Assembly: GCA_028564705.1 (NCBI GenBank)
Contig: JAPXFQ010002620.1
Location: 930,001-994,000, forward strand
Reading direction: 5' to 3'
DNA length: 64,000 nt
From: Apricaphanius iberus
Lineage: Eukaryota > Chordata > Actinopteri > Cyprinodontiformes > Aphaniidae
The notes beneath the pieces are model-generated. The model did not search any database and was not told the DNA's origin. It saw only the letters and a list, made by a program, of their open reading frames with translations. Numbering within the stretch: position 1 is the first letter of the stretch; the number at the start of each line of letters is the position of its first letter. Below are positions 36,086-48,150 of this stretch, in pieces. The translations under genes and the position numbers were made by a program.

Positions 36086-36985
36086 TGCAGCCCTATATAT
36101 ATATATATGCTCCCATATATGCTCCCAATGAGACGACGGATGGTGTCTTTTGGCATTTCCTCCCAGAAATCTGTGTGAGGGCATCCCTGAGCTGTTGTAC
36201 AGTCTGAGGTAGCTTCCCTTCAGCGAGACTTTTTAGTAAATCAGGAAACATAGTAAAATGTCGGCGCATATATAAAACATTGAAAAGTAAAAATGCTGGT
36301 TTTCCTTATCAAGAACTTGCCATAAAAAAACATTCGCTCAGGCAGGATGAATACAAGATGGAGAAACCATTTTGTTTTCAAAAAAAGTACAAACATACAC
36401 TACCTACATTGTTCTTAGGTGTTGTTCATATTAGTCTTGGCCAGTACTACCACAAGGGTACAAATTTGTTCTTTGGTGTGTTTCCACAACAAATAAGTTC
36501 TTACCATAGTTTATTTTAGTAAAGTTTCCTATCCAGTTTTGACTTGCATCATAACTTCTTGGTGAGTGGTAAAAGTGAACAACTGCACTGAGATAATTTG
36601 CAGTATAATTGAAGTTGTGTTTATTATTTAAAATTAATTATAGAGACCGGGGAAGGATGTCTTTCAGAGTTCAAGCCTCAGAAAATGTTTTTATGGGGGC
36701 ATTGTTTCAATGTTAAAGTGTACTTTGTTGTTACACTGCTAATACCGCAGCTTTCTTATAATAACACCACCCAGACTCATCATGCGGGTGATCTTTTAGG
36801 AGAGAGGCTCAGCTCTACACTCCTTTGAATTAAACATATTACTGAATCCGTATTTTGGCATCCGAATTTAGCCAAAATACCTGCTGTCACACATTTTCTT
36901 AACTTTACAGAACATTTGGAAGTAGCATTTTTTTTTCCCCCTCTCCTCATGCAACCTCTCGTTTTTATTTGTTTCACTATCTGGT
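36086..36985. other. Unassigned intergenic sequence
   Basis: No ORF, RNA gene or repeat end recognised, apart from a short TA-rich run near 36096. Confidence 0.35.
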
Positions 36986-37070
36986 AGGGGTGCAGCGGTA
37001 CAGGTAGCCCACGGTACGGTCCGTACCTCGGTACTTGGGCCACGGTACGGGGTGGAAGCCGTGAGAATAC
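36986..37070. repeat. hAT-like terminus (GGTACGGT motifs)
   Basis: GTAGGGGTGCAGCGGTACAG followed by repeated CCACGGTACGG motifs, a typical hAT subterminal pattern. The far end is not identified. Confidence 0.45.
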
Positions 37071-37300
37071 AACATAAATGAGCTAAGGTCTCTCTGGGAT
37101 TATGGTCCACACACAGGACCGCAGTAACAGAATGGTTTCTTTATTTTACCGGTTCTTTAAACGAGAGCGCATCTGGCCACACTGAGACAGTTGGCGGTTA
37201 AATATTCTTCGTGTGCCCGCTGCTCAAAGGGCATTTGTGCGTGCATCAATGAATGGAGCGCAGCACATCTCCTCTTTGCTTCGCACTCCAGCTCACTGGT

Positions 37301-38390
37301 ATGGCTGCACAATTAATCGGATTTTGATCGTGATCACGATTTTGGTGGCCACAATTAAATGAACTTGATCGTCAACGATACTGACATTCAAAATGCGAGC
37401 TTCACTGATATGCCTCTTCATCATACACTGCCTCAACCAATAGTCACCCAACCATCAGGGGGCAAACACATGGCTAAAGCTTCATTAAGCTGCCCAAATA
37501 AAAACCGCACCTATGCCACCCAGCACTAAATATGGCTGCATCCGAATACGTCGACAACGTAGCAGGCGAATAGCAGCATGCGAGCGATGTATTAGATCCG
37601 AATCACCAGTATGAATCTGACTAGAAGGCATAAAGTTCCTGGATGTGTAGTACCGCCACAGTAAGCAGCCGGTGGACCCTACGCTATCCCACAATGCAGC
37701 GGAAGCCCCGGAATCGTAGAAGAGCGACCTAGCTAAAATTGGCTACAGACGAACTATCAAACATTGACACTGCCACAATTTCGGCGTACAAATGTACATG
37801 TAGCAATGTTACTGACTACTGTGATTCTTTTCGACAGCTGATTAAACATTTAACATAAGTTATACGAGACAAAATAACCGCTAGTGGATGGCAGGACCAC
37901 AGGTGAACGTAACATAAACATCCGGGTCAACAGCCATGCAAAATGGTGGAGCAATACGTCTGATTTCTTTTCTTTTTTTTTCTTCAAAAAATGTTATTAC
38001 AATAAGTCTGTTTTCATAACTACTACTCGCTCGTTTGCTAAGCAATATTTACTACGTCAACGGGCGAGTAGTAGTTGCTACGTAGCATGTAGTACATACT
38101 AAGGATTCGGATGCAGGGAATGTCCTAGGCCTTTTCTGTATAAGATCTCATTTTTTCCATTAAGTTGCACTTTGAGATTGTACTCTGAAATAACATATTT
38201 AGTTGTTGGTATTTATAAAAGTCTTGGAGTTTGTTTTCAGGTTGGGTTTCTTTTTTTGCATCATTTTATTTTTGGCAATAAAAATAGATATTTTACAAGT
38301 CTAGATGAATAATCGTGATTAATAATCATGATTACAATATTGATCAAAGTAATCGTGATTATTATTTTGGTCATAATCGTGAAGCCCTAG
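37301..38390. mobile_element. hAT-like non-autonomous element, copy B, with a nested MITE
   Basis: Left GGCTGCACAATTAATCGGAT then GATCGTGATCACGATTTTGG; right AATCATGATTACAATATTG ... ATAATCGTGAAGCCCTAG. Its flanks match copy A at 34086-36085. The interior contains a second TIR element (37536-38116). Confidence 0.7.
37536..38116. mobile_element. MITE with CTGCATCCGAAT inverted ends
   Basis: Starts CTGCATCCGAAT and ends ATTCGGATGCAG. The interior shares GTAGTACCGCCACAGTAA and CAATGCAGCGGAAGCC with the inverted copy at 62919-63286. Confidence 0.75.
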
Positions 38391-38488
38391 TTCCTTGACA
38401 GTAGGATTCGGAAAACAGTCAAGTCATGGTTATCAATGTCATTTGGATGTAAGAAGACTGATGCAGATCAGACAACAGTTGTTTGTAG

Positions 38489-38600
38489 GGATGCACCGAT
38501 ACCGATATCGGGTATCGGCCCCGATACTGCCTAATGTACTGGTATCAGTTGAACTTAACAGATACCATGAACCGATACTCAAAATGGGGGAAATCTGCAA
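38489..38600. repeat. hAT-like terminus (CCGATATCGG motifs)
   Basis: GTAGGGATGCACCGATACCG with a palindromic CCGATATCGGGTATCGG block, as in the element at 44893-45248. Confidence 0.5.
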
Positions 38601-38779
38601 CAAATTCACCAAAAAAGATAAAATTTTCACTTTAAATTTTATTTTTGTGGTAATTTCATATTTTACATCTGTTATTTTGTCTCAGTTATGTTTAGTTAGT
38701 AAAGTCTGGTGCCTTTAGTCTCTTCAAGAAAGACACCAGAAGTTATACAGTTTATTAATTCAACAATATGTTGCAAGGT

Positions 38780-38880
38780 ACACAAGGAGGGCCCAGGCGG
38801 GATTCGATCCCACAACTCCCAGGTGAAGGTCATGTGTGCTAACCAGTCAGCCAAAGGGATATCCCTGTGGCCAAGCAGCC
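38780..38880 (-). repeat. tRNA-like sequence with pol III boxes
   Basis: The minus strand reads TTGGCTGACTGGTTAGCACA (A-box/D-arm like) and, about 35 bases on, GTGGGATCGAATCCCGC (T-arm and B box). The anticodon arm and acceptor pairing are poor, so this is more likely a tRNA pseudogene or SINE head than a working tRNA. Confidence 0.55.
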
Positions 38881-39826
38881 AGGGCACATGTTCAATCGGA
38901 GCCATAGTGACAGGACCTCCACACTGTCACAAATAGTATCAGATCAGTATTGGGTATCGACAGATCCCTGGTTGTTTGTAAAGTTTACCAGCTACCGGTC
39001 CAACGAATGGACTCCAACACTACACATTTATTTTATCAGCAGCTCAAGAACGACGACGATACAGAGAGAGTCAATGAGCAAAAGCAGCATGGAATCGTGG
39101 CGTAAACTCTGATAAACTCTAGATAAAGTCGCTGTAGTACACCACTGATGTGGCACTTTTTTTCTGTTCAAGCTGGGCACTGGGAGGGGAGGGTAGACAC
39201 GCAGGGAGAGCAACTTTGGGTTGTTTAATAATCTTGTTTAGATCCCTGGTCTGAAACGTGTTGGTCACCGTCTTCCTCCCTGTTTGTTCATGTATTGCAG
39301 CATTCACAGGAATGCCATAAGGTGCATCTTGACATAATTCACTGCCATAAAACCCTATCGTGGCTTAAACGATAAGAGTAGAGATAACAATGATCAAATA
39401 GACCCCCCATTTTCTTTTTTAAAACAACAGCAGGAACTCAGCGTGGTTCATCTCTGCTCCGCCTGAACAAGACCTGGGCGGGCGGAACTACTGGGCTACA
39501 AACACTGAGGTTCCGCTGCACCTCTGTTGCTGCAGTAACAAACATACGTTCTCCACGTTAGAGTGAGCATCCGATAGCGCCATAAAGTCACTTTATTTGT
39601 CGCTAGTCACATTTTTCAGAAAAAACAGCTGTGTCAGCAGCACTTCCCTGCTCTGCTACATGGCTGCGTAGTAGAGGCCGACCGATATATCGGTTCGCCA
39701 ATAAATTGGGCCGATATATTACTTTTTTTCTTTCTATATCAGCCATTGGCCAAAAAAATTTTTTTTATAGCAAATATAAGAAAAAAAAGATTAGGCACTT
39801 GTGTAGCCAGTTGCACCCACTGAAAG

Positions 39827-39842
39827 GACACACACACACACA
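39827..39842. repeat. Short (CA)n run
   Basis: About eight CA units. Confidence 0.85.
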
Positions 39843-40162
39843 CTGTGAACCACCGTGAGCCAGCCCACTCCTATTTTACTTTTAAGTTTGGTGTTTAATC
39901 TTTGACTTCACTATTTTTATAAATACATTAGATTTTATTATTTACTACCATGTGGAAGTAGGCTTTACTTTGTGGGGATTTTTCTTTTATACTGCAAGTC
40001 TAGATTCTACCTAAACCAGCTATTTGCACCATTATTCCGGTTAAAAAGTATAAAAAGTATATGTATCTGCCTTGGATTTTGGCCTTAATAATCGGTTTTA
40101 GATATCGGCCAGCAGCGACCAGATTTTTTTTCCGAATCGGAATCGGCCTTTAAAAAACCTAT

Positions 40163-41105
40163 AGACAAGTTTACGTGGCTAAACCCCGGGCAGAGCCATT
40201 AGTATACACATATGCATTTCATTTCCGCCGGAAGTGGTTTACCAGCGTCTACCGGTGTAAACACAGCGATTTTTCAGGTAGAACAATGTCAGTAGCATCT
40301 TTATAATCCTGAGCACATTACAGCGCATGCACTGCAGCACAGCTCCTCGTTTGTTTTGTTTTTACAAGGTCTTTCACGTCATCAAGACGGGTATCTCAGA
40401 ATAATGCTGGTCGGCAGTGGCTGTATTTAAAGTGTTGAATGACCGTCAGTGAAACAGTGTGAGGTTAATCCGGACATTTTATGATATTTAACAAAATCCC
40501 CCCGGACATAATTTTATGGCCAACAAGGAGAACACGTCCAGGCAAAAGAGGAAGTACGGCCACCCTAGTTAGTGTATGACAACTTATTCATAATTAACAG
40601 TATTGTCAGCTTCATAGCTAAAGTTGCTGAACTTACCATCAGATTCAAGTCTGTGTTTCTTTAACAGGTTGGAGGCAGTGGTCCGCTGGATGAGTCGGCG
40701 CCTCTTGGGCTGGGGAGGGTGATTGTATCCCAACCACAACTCAGGGAAAGGATTATCCTTGGTTGGTTTGCCGTCAATAAAGTGATAAGAACAAACTATA
40801 ACGTTGCGGGGCGGAACAATGGCGCGCATGGACATTGCCTCTTCGTAGCTGGTTTGTGGTCGTATCTAACCACTCGTTCAGGTGCTTTCTCGAGTTATTG
40901 CAACCAACTACCGCACACGTTGTTCCCACACCACTTTTCTTCATGTTGTAATTGTTATATCCTCTTTGTCACCACGATATCAGTACTACAGTATCACACA
41001 ACGGAGCAACATGGCAAAAACAAACCCAGCCAGCCAGAACGGAAGTGGATTGCATATAAGGGAGGAGTTTAGGAAGTAAAGCGGAAACGGCTCGTAAACT
41101 TGTCT
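40163..41105 (-). mobile_element. THAP-bearing DNA transposon remnant (ISL2EU-like), nested in the hAT element
   Basis: A perfect 16-base inverted repeat TATAGACAAGTTTACG (40160-40175) and its complement (41093-41108). Reading AT as the target duplication gives 943 bases and leaves the outer hAT sequence continuous. AT duplications and a THAP protein fit the ISL2EU group (inference). Most coding capacity is deleted. Confidence 0.7.
40637..40944 (-). pseudogene. THAP-domain exon remnant
   Basis: From ATG 40944 the minus strand reads MKKSGVGTTCAVVGCNNSRK (first Cys pair). It then shifts frame to VRYDHKPATKRQCPC and again to VCSYHFIDGKPTKDNPFPEL WLGYN, which holds the second Cys-His pair of the C2CH finger. 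A donor TGATG|GTAAGT ends the exon at 40637. Two frame changes and a shortened middle make it nonfunctional. Such domains bind transposon ends. Confidence 0.75.
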
Positions 41106-41403
41106 ATATCGGTCGGCCTCTAGTGCATAGTCACATGACTCAAGGCAAAGCTGATTTCTTAAAGGGGCAGGAGCACCGCTAAACTAAAACATCTTTTCAT
41201 CTTTTTAACATACTGAATTTACCAGCACGGGGTCAAATTGACATCGGTAACAGTCATAAATTTCGGTATTGGTAAATTTCGGTATAGCGCCCAGCCCTGC
41301 GATAGAGATTCATATAAAACGATAGACATTTTATAACGTCCTGAAGATATATTTCATCATATCGCCCATCCCTATTGAGATGTGCATTTTTAGACTAGAC
41401 TAA

Positions 41404-43345
41404 GGGAGCATTCACCAGCCCTGATTATTCTGCTTGAAATGAAACCTAGTTTGTTTGCCCAGAAAGTCCAGTTTGTTTAGGGAGTGTGAATAAGCAATCG
41501 CACTCTGATTCCGATCAAACAAACGAACTCTAGCCCGCCTAAAAACTTGTCTCAGTTCAACTGAAACCAACTCTGCTTCGCTTCGACTGCATGTGTGAAT
41601 GGTCAAGGGACTGGGGCCGCACCAAAAACAGAAAGTGGACTATTGTACCGGGCATCTTGGGTAAACATTATCTAAACAACCACTAATGCTGGAGAGATAA
41701 ATGCTGGATCTTGGACATACCTTGCTCAACGTCTGTACAGAGAGATCTATGCTGGAAGTCATATTCAGCCGGTGATATTCAATACACACTGCTCATATGG
41801 AGCAGTATTGTATAAAAAACAGCATGCTCCAAAGTCCTCCGCCTCATTCTATGTTCATCCTGAGTTATGCTGCGTTCAGACCGCAGGCTTTGAAAGCATC
41901 AGCAACGTCATGTCTAATGCTGCGTTCAGACCAAGGACTTTATCAGCTTCAGGCAAAGCTCACAAAGCATCTAGTTTGATGCTTCTATGTTGAAGCTTGC
42001 AAAGTTTGCCACTTCTGAGCAAAAATGGAGCGCATGGGCGGGGCTTCTTCTGTTGTCGGATATTCTGAACTATGGCGGATAGTATTGAGAGTGTGGCTTG
42101 GCTTTATTTGCTAAATAAAGCTAGACTTGACTTGACTTTGGCGACATCAGCACAGTTTGTGGATACACCCTATTCTACAGAGGCGTTCTGAGTTCGGGGA
42201 GTTTAACCATTTGCTCCAGGAGCTACGTATGGATGAGGTTCACTTTCAGCTCTACTTCTGTCTGTCCCGTGGCTAATTTTACGACCTCCTGCGCCGCATC
42301 GGAGCTCGAATCGCCCACCAGGACACCAACTACAGATTCTCTGTTCCTCCTTAGGAGCGCCTTTCCATCTGTCTTCAGTAAGTGTTATTTATGATTTTTT
42401 AAATCTGCGTTATCTAGACTTAAATGTAGGTTTGTCCTGCTCCCGCTACATTCGAAATACGTGTAAATACATTGCTACAATGATAAGCTCTGATTGGTTA
42501 ATGCGCCGCTTCACGGCCATCAGCACCATCAAAAGTTCAACTAGCTGAACTTCTGCGCTGCTGGCTTTATGAGCTTTGAAGCATGAAAAGCAGGAAAAGC
42601 CTGAAAAGTTGACGGAGCCAAATCTCACAAAGTGCCGCAGAGACCGTGACGCTCCTCCAACGGCCTCCACCATAGACTTAACATGTAATATTGACGTTGC
42701 TGACACTGACAAAGCCTTTGGTCTGAATGCAGCATAAGGTTGGGGTTGTTGGAGGAGCATCGCGGTCTCTGCAGTGCTTTGTGAGCTTAGGCTCCATCAG
42801 CTTTTCCTGCGTTTCAAGCTTCAAAGCTCATAACGCTAGCAACACAGAAGTTCAGCTAGTTGAACTTTTGACGGTCTTAACGCTCTTGACACAGCACGGC
42901 AACCAATCAGAGCTGACCGATCCACGAGTGTTTAAAACATCAAGCAGAGAAAAGCCCGTCTACGAGCTTTGCTAGCTTCAGCTTAAAAAATTTTCTTCTG
43001 TGTATATGGGTCCAACCAGTCGCTTTATGAACGTTGCTTGAAGCTGACAAAGCTTTCAGTCTGAACGCACCATTACTGCTGCAGTATTTATCTGGTACAT
43101 TTGCCAAACACAACAGATCAATCCTAAACCTGCTCCAATCTGCTGCTCCTCAGCACAGTTCTACAACAGCGCCATCACAGGCGGAGAGGTGAAATTGTTG
43201 CTCAGAGTTCTGGACTTTTGTTTTTTTATTCTTTTTATGTGTGAATGGGAACTACATCAGCTGAAAACAGCAACAATCTTGCAATTTTGGTCCCCAGTTG
43301 AACCGAGTCTACCGGACTATCAGGTGTGAACACAACCTAACATTC
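41404..43345. repeat. Cluster of MITEs with GTTCAGACC ends, partly as an inverted pair
   Basis: TGCTGCGTTCAGACC occurs at 41870 and 41930. TGGTCTGAATGCAGCAT (reverse) lies near 42720, and AGTCTGAACGCACCATTA near 43060. The units 42470-42700 and 42733-42990 are inverted copies: GCTTTATGAGCTTTGAAGC against GCTTCAAAGCTCATAACGC, and ACGGCCATCAGCACC against related sequence. Outer ends GGGAGCATTCACC (41405) and GGTGTGAACACAACC (43324) may belong to an enclosing element. Confidence 0.6.
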
Positions 43346-43375
43346 AAAGCTATTTAAACTGTGAACATTGGTTAC

Positions 43376-43650
43376 TCGTCAGCTTCATCAGCTTATCCCG
43401 TTAAGAAAGGGAGGCTACATAACTTCTTTTTCACTTTCGCTGTTTTTCTTTTTAAATAAAGCTCTATGAAATCAGATTATTTTAGAAATGTTTTATTTCA
43501 AAAATTCAGCTTTTTCCCTTTTGATCTTTCTGAACTCTACTTTCCCAGTGTGACCATGTTTATTAACCAAAAAAGTTTTTAATTATAAAGGCTGAAAATT
43601 ACCAAATCTATGACCATAGAGATCCACATTTACTATTTAATGTTGGTGTT
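43376..43650 (+). repeat. Interspersed repeat, copy 2 (partner at 2826-3115)
   Basis: Shares ordered blocks CAGCTTCATCAGcTTATC, GGCTACATAACTTCTT and CACATTTACT with copy 1. Same orientation. Confidence 0.6.
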
Positions 43651-44880
43651 TATAAGGGGCCCAGTTAAATAAACTCTCTAAATTATTAATAAGCACGTTC
43701 ATTTGTTGCCACTCTTCGTTTAACACAGCATGAATTATAGTTTTGGAACACCGTCGTGCAAAATAAGAAGCTTTTCTCTTTAGGATCAGAATGTAAACAT
43801 TAGCTTGACGTCACGTTACCCGGCTAATTGCTAAAGCTACAGAGTTGCACCATTTCCTAAATGTTAGCAACGTTTCTTCTAAAGAAAATACCAGCCCTAA
43901 AGTTACAATACGGTACAATAAAAAATTACAAATAAGTCCTTTCAGCGTACAAATTCTACCCCTGAAGTGTAATAGCAAGAGTATGTTGCTATGAAAGTGT
44001 TGACATCAGGCAGCTAGTTGCAAGCTAATTTACTGGTTGGTCTGTTTTATTTCAGCCCAGTAACTCTCAACCATCTATACCAGCGCTATAATAGCAGTTA
44101 ACATCACCGCCGTCTGTCCGGCTACGTTTACCTCACGCTATAAGCTATAAACTTCCAACTTACCTATGTTTATTCTGACGAAGGCCTTCTCACTAATGAA
44201 TGGACAACCAGGTAAGCGCTACTTCGCGCGTATAATCTTCTTCGTTTGTTAAACCACGTTTGCCATCAAATTGTGAGTAGCTTCACCGCCACCCTCTGTT
44301 CAATAGTCAGAACTTCACCAGAAAGCCTCGTGGCTTCTTGCTCTTCCTACACGCATCGTGTCAATCCTCTTGTTGTAAATGAAGCTCTAGGTGGTCATAA
44401 CCTCATAATCTAAATGATATACAACGATATACAAATATTCTGTTCCTGACCCTCCAGGTTAAGAAGAGTGTAGTTTTAAAATAGTGGCCGCTGCTGTTTC
44501 TACTTCTCAAGACTGTTTTCTACTAATCCCAATCTTTGTGGAATGGAGGAGAAAAAAATCCTGTTACGTTGAATGTATATGGCACAAAGAAGGTGATTGA
44601 GAAGAAACAGGGTTAGATCAAACAATATTTGCATCATGGGAGAAGTTAAGATGGTTGAGGAGTATAAAATATACAACAACACTTAATTTCCCCTCTGGAA
44701 TCAATAAAGTTTTTTTTAATTGAATTGAATTTTGGTAATCCTAACTGACCCATAACAGGAACATTTAGACTGATTTAATTTCAGATGAGGAATTAAAGTT
44801 TTATACAATGTTTTACAGAGTAAATATATGGTTTCAGTGGCAACTCTTTCATCGTTGACATATATTTATTACAACTAGTA
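43651..44880. other. Unassigned sequence with some CpG
   Basis: No gene supported. A good minus-strand donor (ACATAG|GTAAGT at 44163) in a CpG-containing context could end an upstream noncoding exon, but it is not tied to any gene here. Confidence 0.25.
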
Positions 44881-44892
44881 AGGCATTATAAG

Positions 44893-45248
44893 TAGGGATG
44901 CAGCGATACAGCTATTTTCAAGGTGATGCGATATTGATACACGGTTCCAAATACTTGCCGATACCGATTACCAATACTTCTGCCACTCAAAAAAATGCAA
45001 TAATTGGAAGGCAAGTTTTACTTGCTTCTCTGCTTGTTACACCAAATGATGGTGAATTAGATAAAGGAGAAAATACTTATGAAAATGACCACAAAAAATG
45101 TAAGTAAAAAGAAAAAAATGATGTGAAATTATTGCAGTTTCTACATTTTAAGTATCGATTCAAGGTATCGGTTAACTAACCAATACTGATACGAGTACAT
45201 TAGAACGGGATTGGCCCAGTATCTGATACCAGTATCGGTGCATCCCTA
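44893..45248. mobile_element. Non-autonomous hAT element with target duplication
   Basis: Starts TAGGGATGCAGCGATAC and ends GTATCGGTGCATCCCTA. The flanks ATTATAAG and TTTATAAG match at 7 of 8 bases, the hAT signature length. Confidence 0.88.
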
Positions 45249-45514
45249 TTTATAAGTGTTTATGATGCAAAATAAACCTTTTATTTTCAGCAGGAGGAGG
45301 AATCTTGTTGGGTCAAATGCAACCATTAGGGGTTAATTGCAACCATAAGGGGGTTACAGTGATTTCTTGTGCTGGTCCCAAGTCTGGAAAAATGCAGAGG
45401 GTTGTGTAAGGAAAGCCGTCTGACATAAAAGCTACTCCAAATCAAATATGCAAATAACAAACTTGAACTCCATACCAGATTGGTCGATACCTAGGTTATC
45501 AACAACCGCCACCA

Positions 45515-45840
45515 GTGGTATTGACACACAGGGTGTCGGTGGAAATTGGACTCCTGTTGGTCAACAGAGGAAGGTTCATCGGTAGGCAGAGAGAGAAGAG
45601 AAAATTCAAGAATATGAAACTGAGAGTAGGAACTTTGAATATTGGGAGTACAGGTAAAGCTAGAGAGCTGGTGGACATGATGAAGATAAAGATGATGGGT
45701 ATACTTGGTGTTCAGGAGACCAGGTAGAAATGTAGTAAGGCTAGAAGATCAAGAGAATGTACAAGTTGTTCTTACATCGTTGGTGAAGGGAACATAGGTG
45801 ATGAGCAAGTGGTGGGCAGGTATCCAGGACAGGAATGAAG
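45515..45840 (+). mobile_element. RTE-clade LINE, 5' fragment
   Basis: KLRVGTLNIGSTGKARELVD followed by MMGILGVQETR is the start of an RTE endonuclease. An L2 fragment begins at 45841 and splits it from the 3' part. Confidence 0.75.
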
Positions 45841-46852
45841 GCAAGGCAAGGCAATTTTATTCGTATAGCACACTTTCAACAAAAGGCAATTCAAGGTGCT
45901 TTACATGATTACAGAAATGTGAAAATTAAAACATAGAATCAATAAGACAAAGCATAAACAAACATTTATAAAAAAAAAACAATAGTATTTAATTAAAAAC
46001 AACAATTTTGGATAAAAACATTCAATTATAGTATCAGTTACTCATAAGCAAGTCTAAATACTTATGTATGTTTTTATTTTAGATTTAAATGAGTTCAGTG
46101 TCTCTGCAGTTTTGCATTAGTCTGGCAGTTTGTTCCAGACAGGGGAAGCATATAAACTGAAAGCTGCTTCCGTATGCTTGGTTCTGATTCTAGGAACAAT
46201 CAGCAGACTAGAGCTGGAGGACTTGAATGATGTGGATGGTTTGTATCGTGATAGCAGATCTCTAATTTACTCTGGTGTTAACCCATTCAATGGTTTATAA
46301 ACTAATAAAAACACTTTGGGATCTATTCTCTGAGCTACAGGGAGCAAGTGTAAGGACTTTAGAACTGGGGTGATGTGATCTACTCTCTACTTTAACTTTA
46401 GTCAGAACACAAACAGCAGCGTTCTGATTGACTTTTTTTAGGAAGACCTTTGAAGATACTGTTACAGTAATCAAGGCGGCTAGAGATAAACGTATGGATG
46501 AGTTTTTCTAGGTCTCCTAGTGTCATCAGTCCTTTAATCCTAGAAATGTTCCTTAGGTGATAGAAAGCTGACCTTGTTATTGCCTTTATGCGACCTTGGA
46601 GGTTCAGGTCTGAGTCTATTATTACACCTAGATTACTGGCCTGGTTGGTAGTTTCTAGTTGGACCAACTAAAGTTGTGTACTGATATTTATTCAATCCTT
46701 TTTGGGTCTGAAGATAAGTACAGTTTTGCTTTTGTTCAGTTGGATGAAATTATGGGACATCCAGCTGTTGATTTGCTCAATGCATTTATTGAGGATTTGA
46801 ATGGGTTCAACATCACCTGGTGACATTGAGATACAGATACCAGCTCTCTAGA
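45841..46852 (-). mobile_element. 5'-truncated L2 LINE
   Basis: Starts (plus) GCAAGGCAAGGCAATTTTAT, the reverse of the L2 tail. Minus-strand residues [20 protein letters not shown] and SRLDYCNSIFKGLPKKS match the larger L2 at 29-33.5 kb. Confidence 0.88.
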
Positions 46853-46979
46853 CGTTCCGGCAATATATCATGATCAGGTCCCACAGATATCCAGAAGATA
46901 ATCAGTTGTTCTGAAGTCCATCAGATGGCGTTGCAAACACATTCTCACTGAATTCCAACACGTGTGCTTAGCATAAGGG

Positions 46980-48150
46980 CAGCATACAGTCAATAACACA
47001 GTTAAAAGAGAAAATATTCCTCCAACCCAATTATTCTACATCACTACAGATGGAATGTTTGCTGTAAGGATGTTGATGGAGAAATACAGAGGTGAGAAGG
47101 AGATGCAATATATATTTGTAGATTTAGAGAAAGCATATGACAGGATGCCAAGAGAAGAGATTTGGTTTTTCATGAGGCAGTCTGGAGTGGTAGAGAAGTA
47201 TGTTAGAGTTGTTCAGGACATGTACGAGAGCTGTGAGACAGCAGTGAGGTGTGCTGTAGGACTGACAGAGGAGTTCAAGGTGGAGATGGGACTACATCAA
47301 CGATCAGCTCTGAGCCCCTTGTTGTTTATTTTAGTGATGGACAGGCTGACTGATGAGGTTAGACGGGAGTGTTCATGGGCTATGATCTAACATTACATTG
47401 ATTTGCAGTGAGACCAGGGTAAAGGCAAGTCGAGGAGAAGCTAGAGGGTTGGAGGTATGTAGTGGTAAAAAGAGGAATGAAGATATACAGATATACACAG
47501 AATACATGTGTGTAAATGAGAGAGACCCAAGTAGAACGGTGAAGTTACATGGAGTAGAAAATAAGAAAGTAGAGGACTTTAGGTACCTAAGGTCAATGGT
47601 CCAGAGCAACGGCGAATGTGAAGATGAGGTGAAGAAGTGTGTGCAAGCTGGTTGGAATGGGTGGAGAAAAATGTCAGGTGTGGTTTGTGATACAAGGGTT
47701 TAAGCTAAATGAAAGGAATGGTGTAAAGGACAGTACTGACACCAGCGATGCTGTATGGTTTAGAAACTATCCCAATTAGAAAAACACAGGAAGCAGAACG
47801 GGAGGTTGGAGAACTCAAGATTTTGAAGCGCTCTTTGGAGTGATGAGGATGGATAGGATCAGGAATGAGTACATCAGAGGGACAGCTCACGTTAGATGTT
47901 TTGGAGATAAAGTCAGAGAGGACAGACTAAGATGGTTTGTACATGTTAAAAATGAGAGACAAGAATTATATTAATATAAGGTTGCTGAGGTTGAAGACAG
48001 AAAGAAAGACCAAAAATCAGATTTATGGATGTGGTGAAAGATGACATGAAGTTAGTTGGTGTGAGGGCAGAGGATGCAGAGGATATGACTAAATGGAGAC
48101 GGATTATTCACTGTGGCAAATCCTGAAGGGAAAAGCCGAAAGACAAAGAG
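46980..48150 (+). mobile_element. RTE-clade LINE, 3' part (RT)
   Basis: YIFVDLEKAYDRMPREEIWF, VGLTEEFKVEMGLHQRSALS-PLLF and EDFRYLRSMVQSNGECEDEV are RTE RT motifs. GLHQRSA replaces the usual GLHQGSA, and the catalytic xxDD block is deleted after 47390. Frameshifts follow. Confidence 0.82.

Larger units (their letters stand above)
39672..41122. mobile_element. hAT-like element with TAGAGGCCGACCGATAT inverted ends
   Basis: Left TAGAGGCCGACCGATATATC, right ATATCGGTCGGCCTCTA. The flanks CTGCGTAG and GTGCATAG agree at 6 of 8 positions, as an aged 8-base target duplication. It contains another transposon at 40163-41105. Confidence 0.85.
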
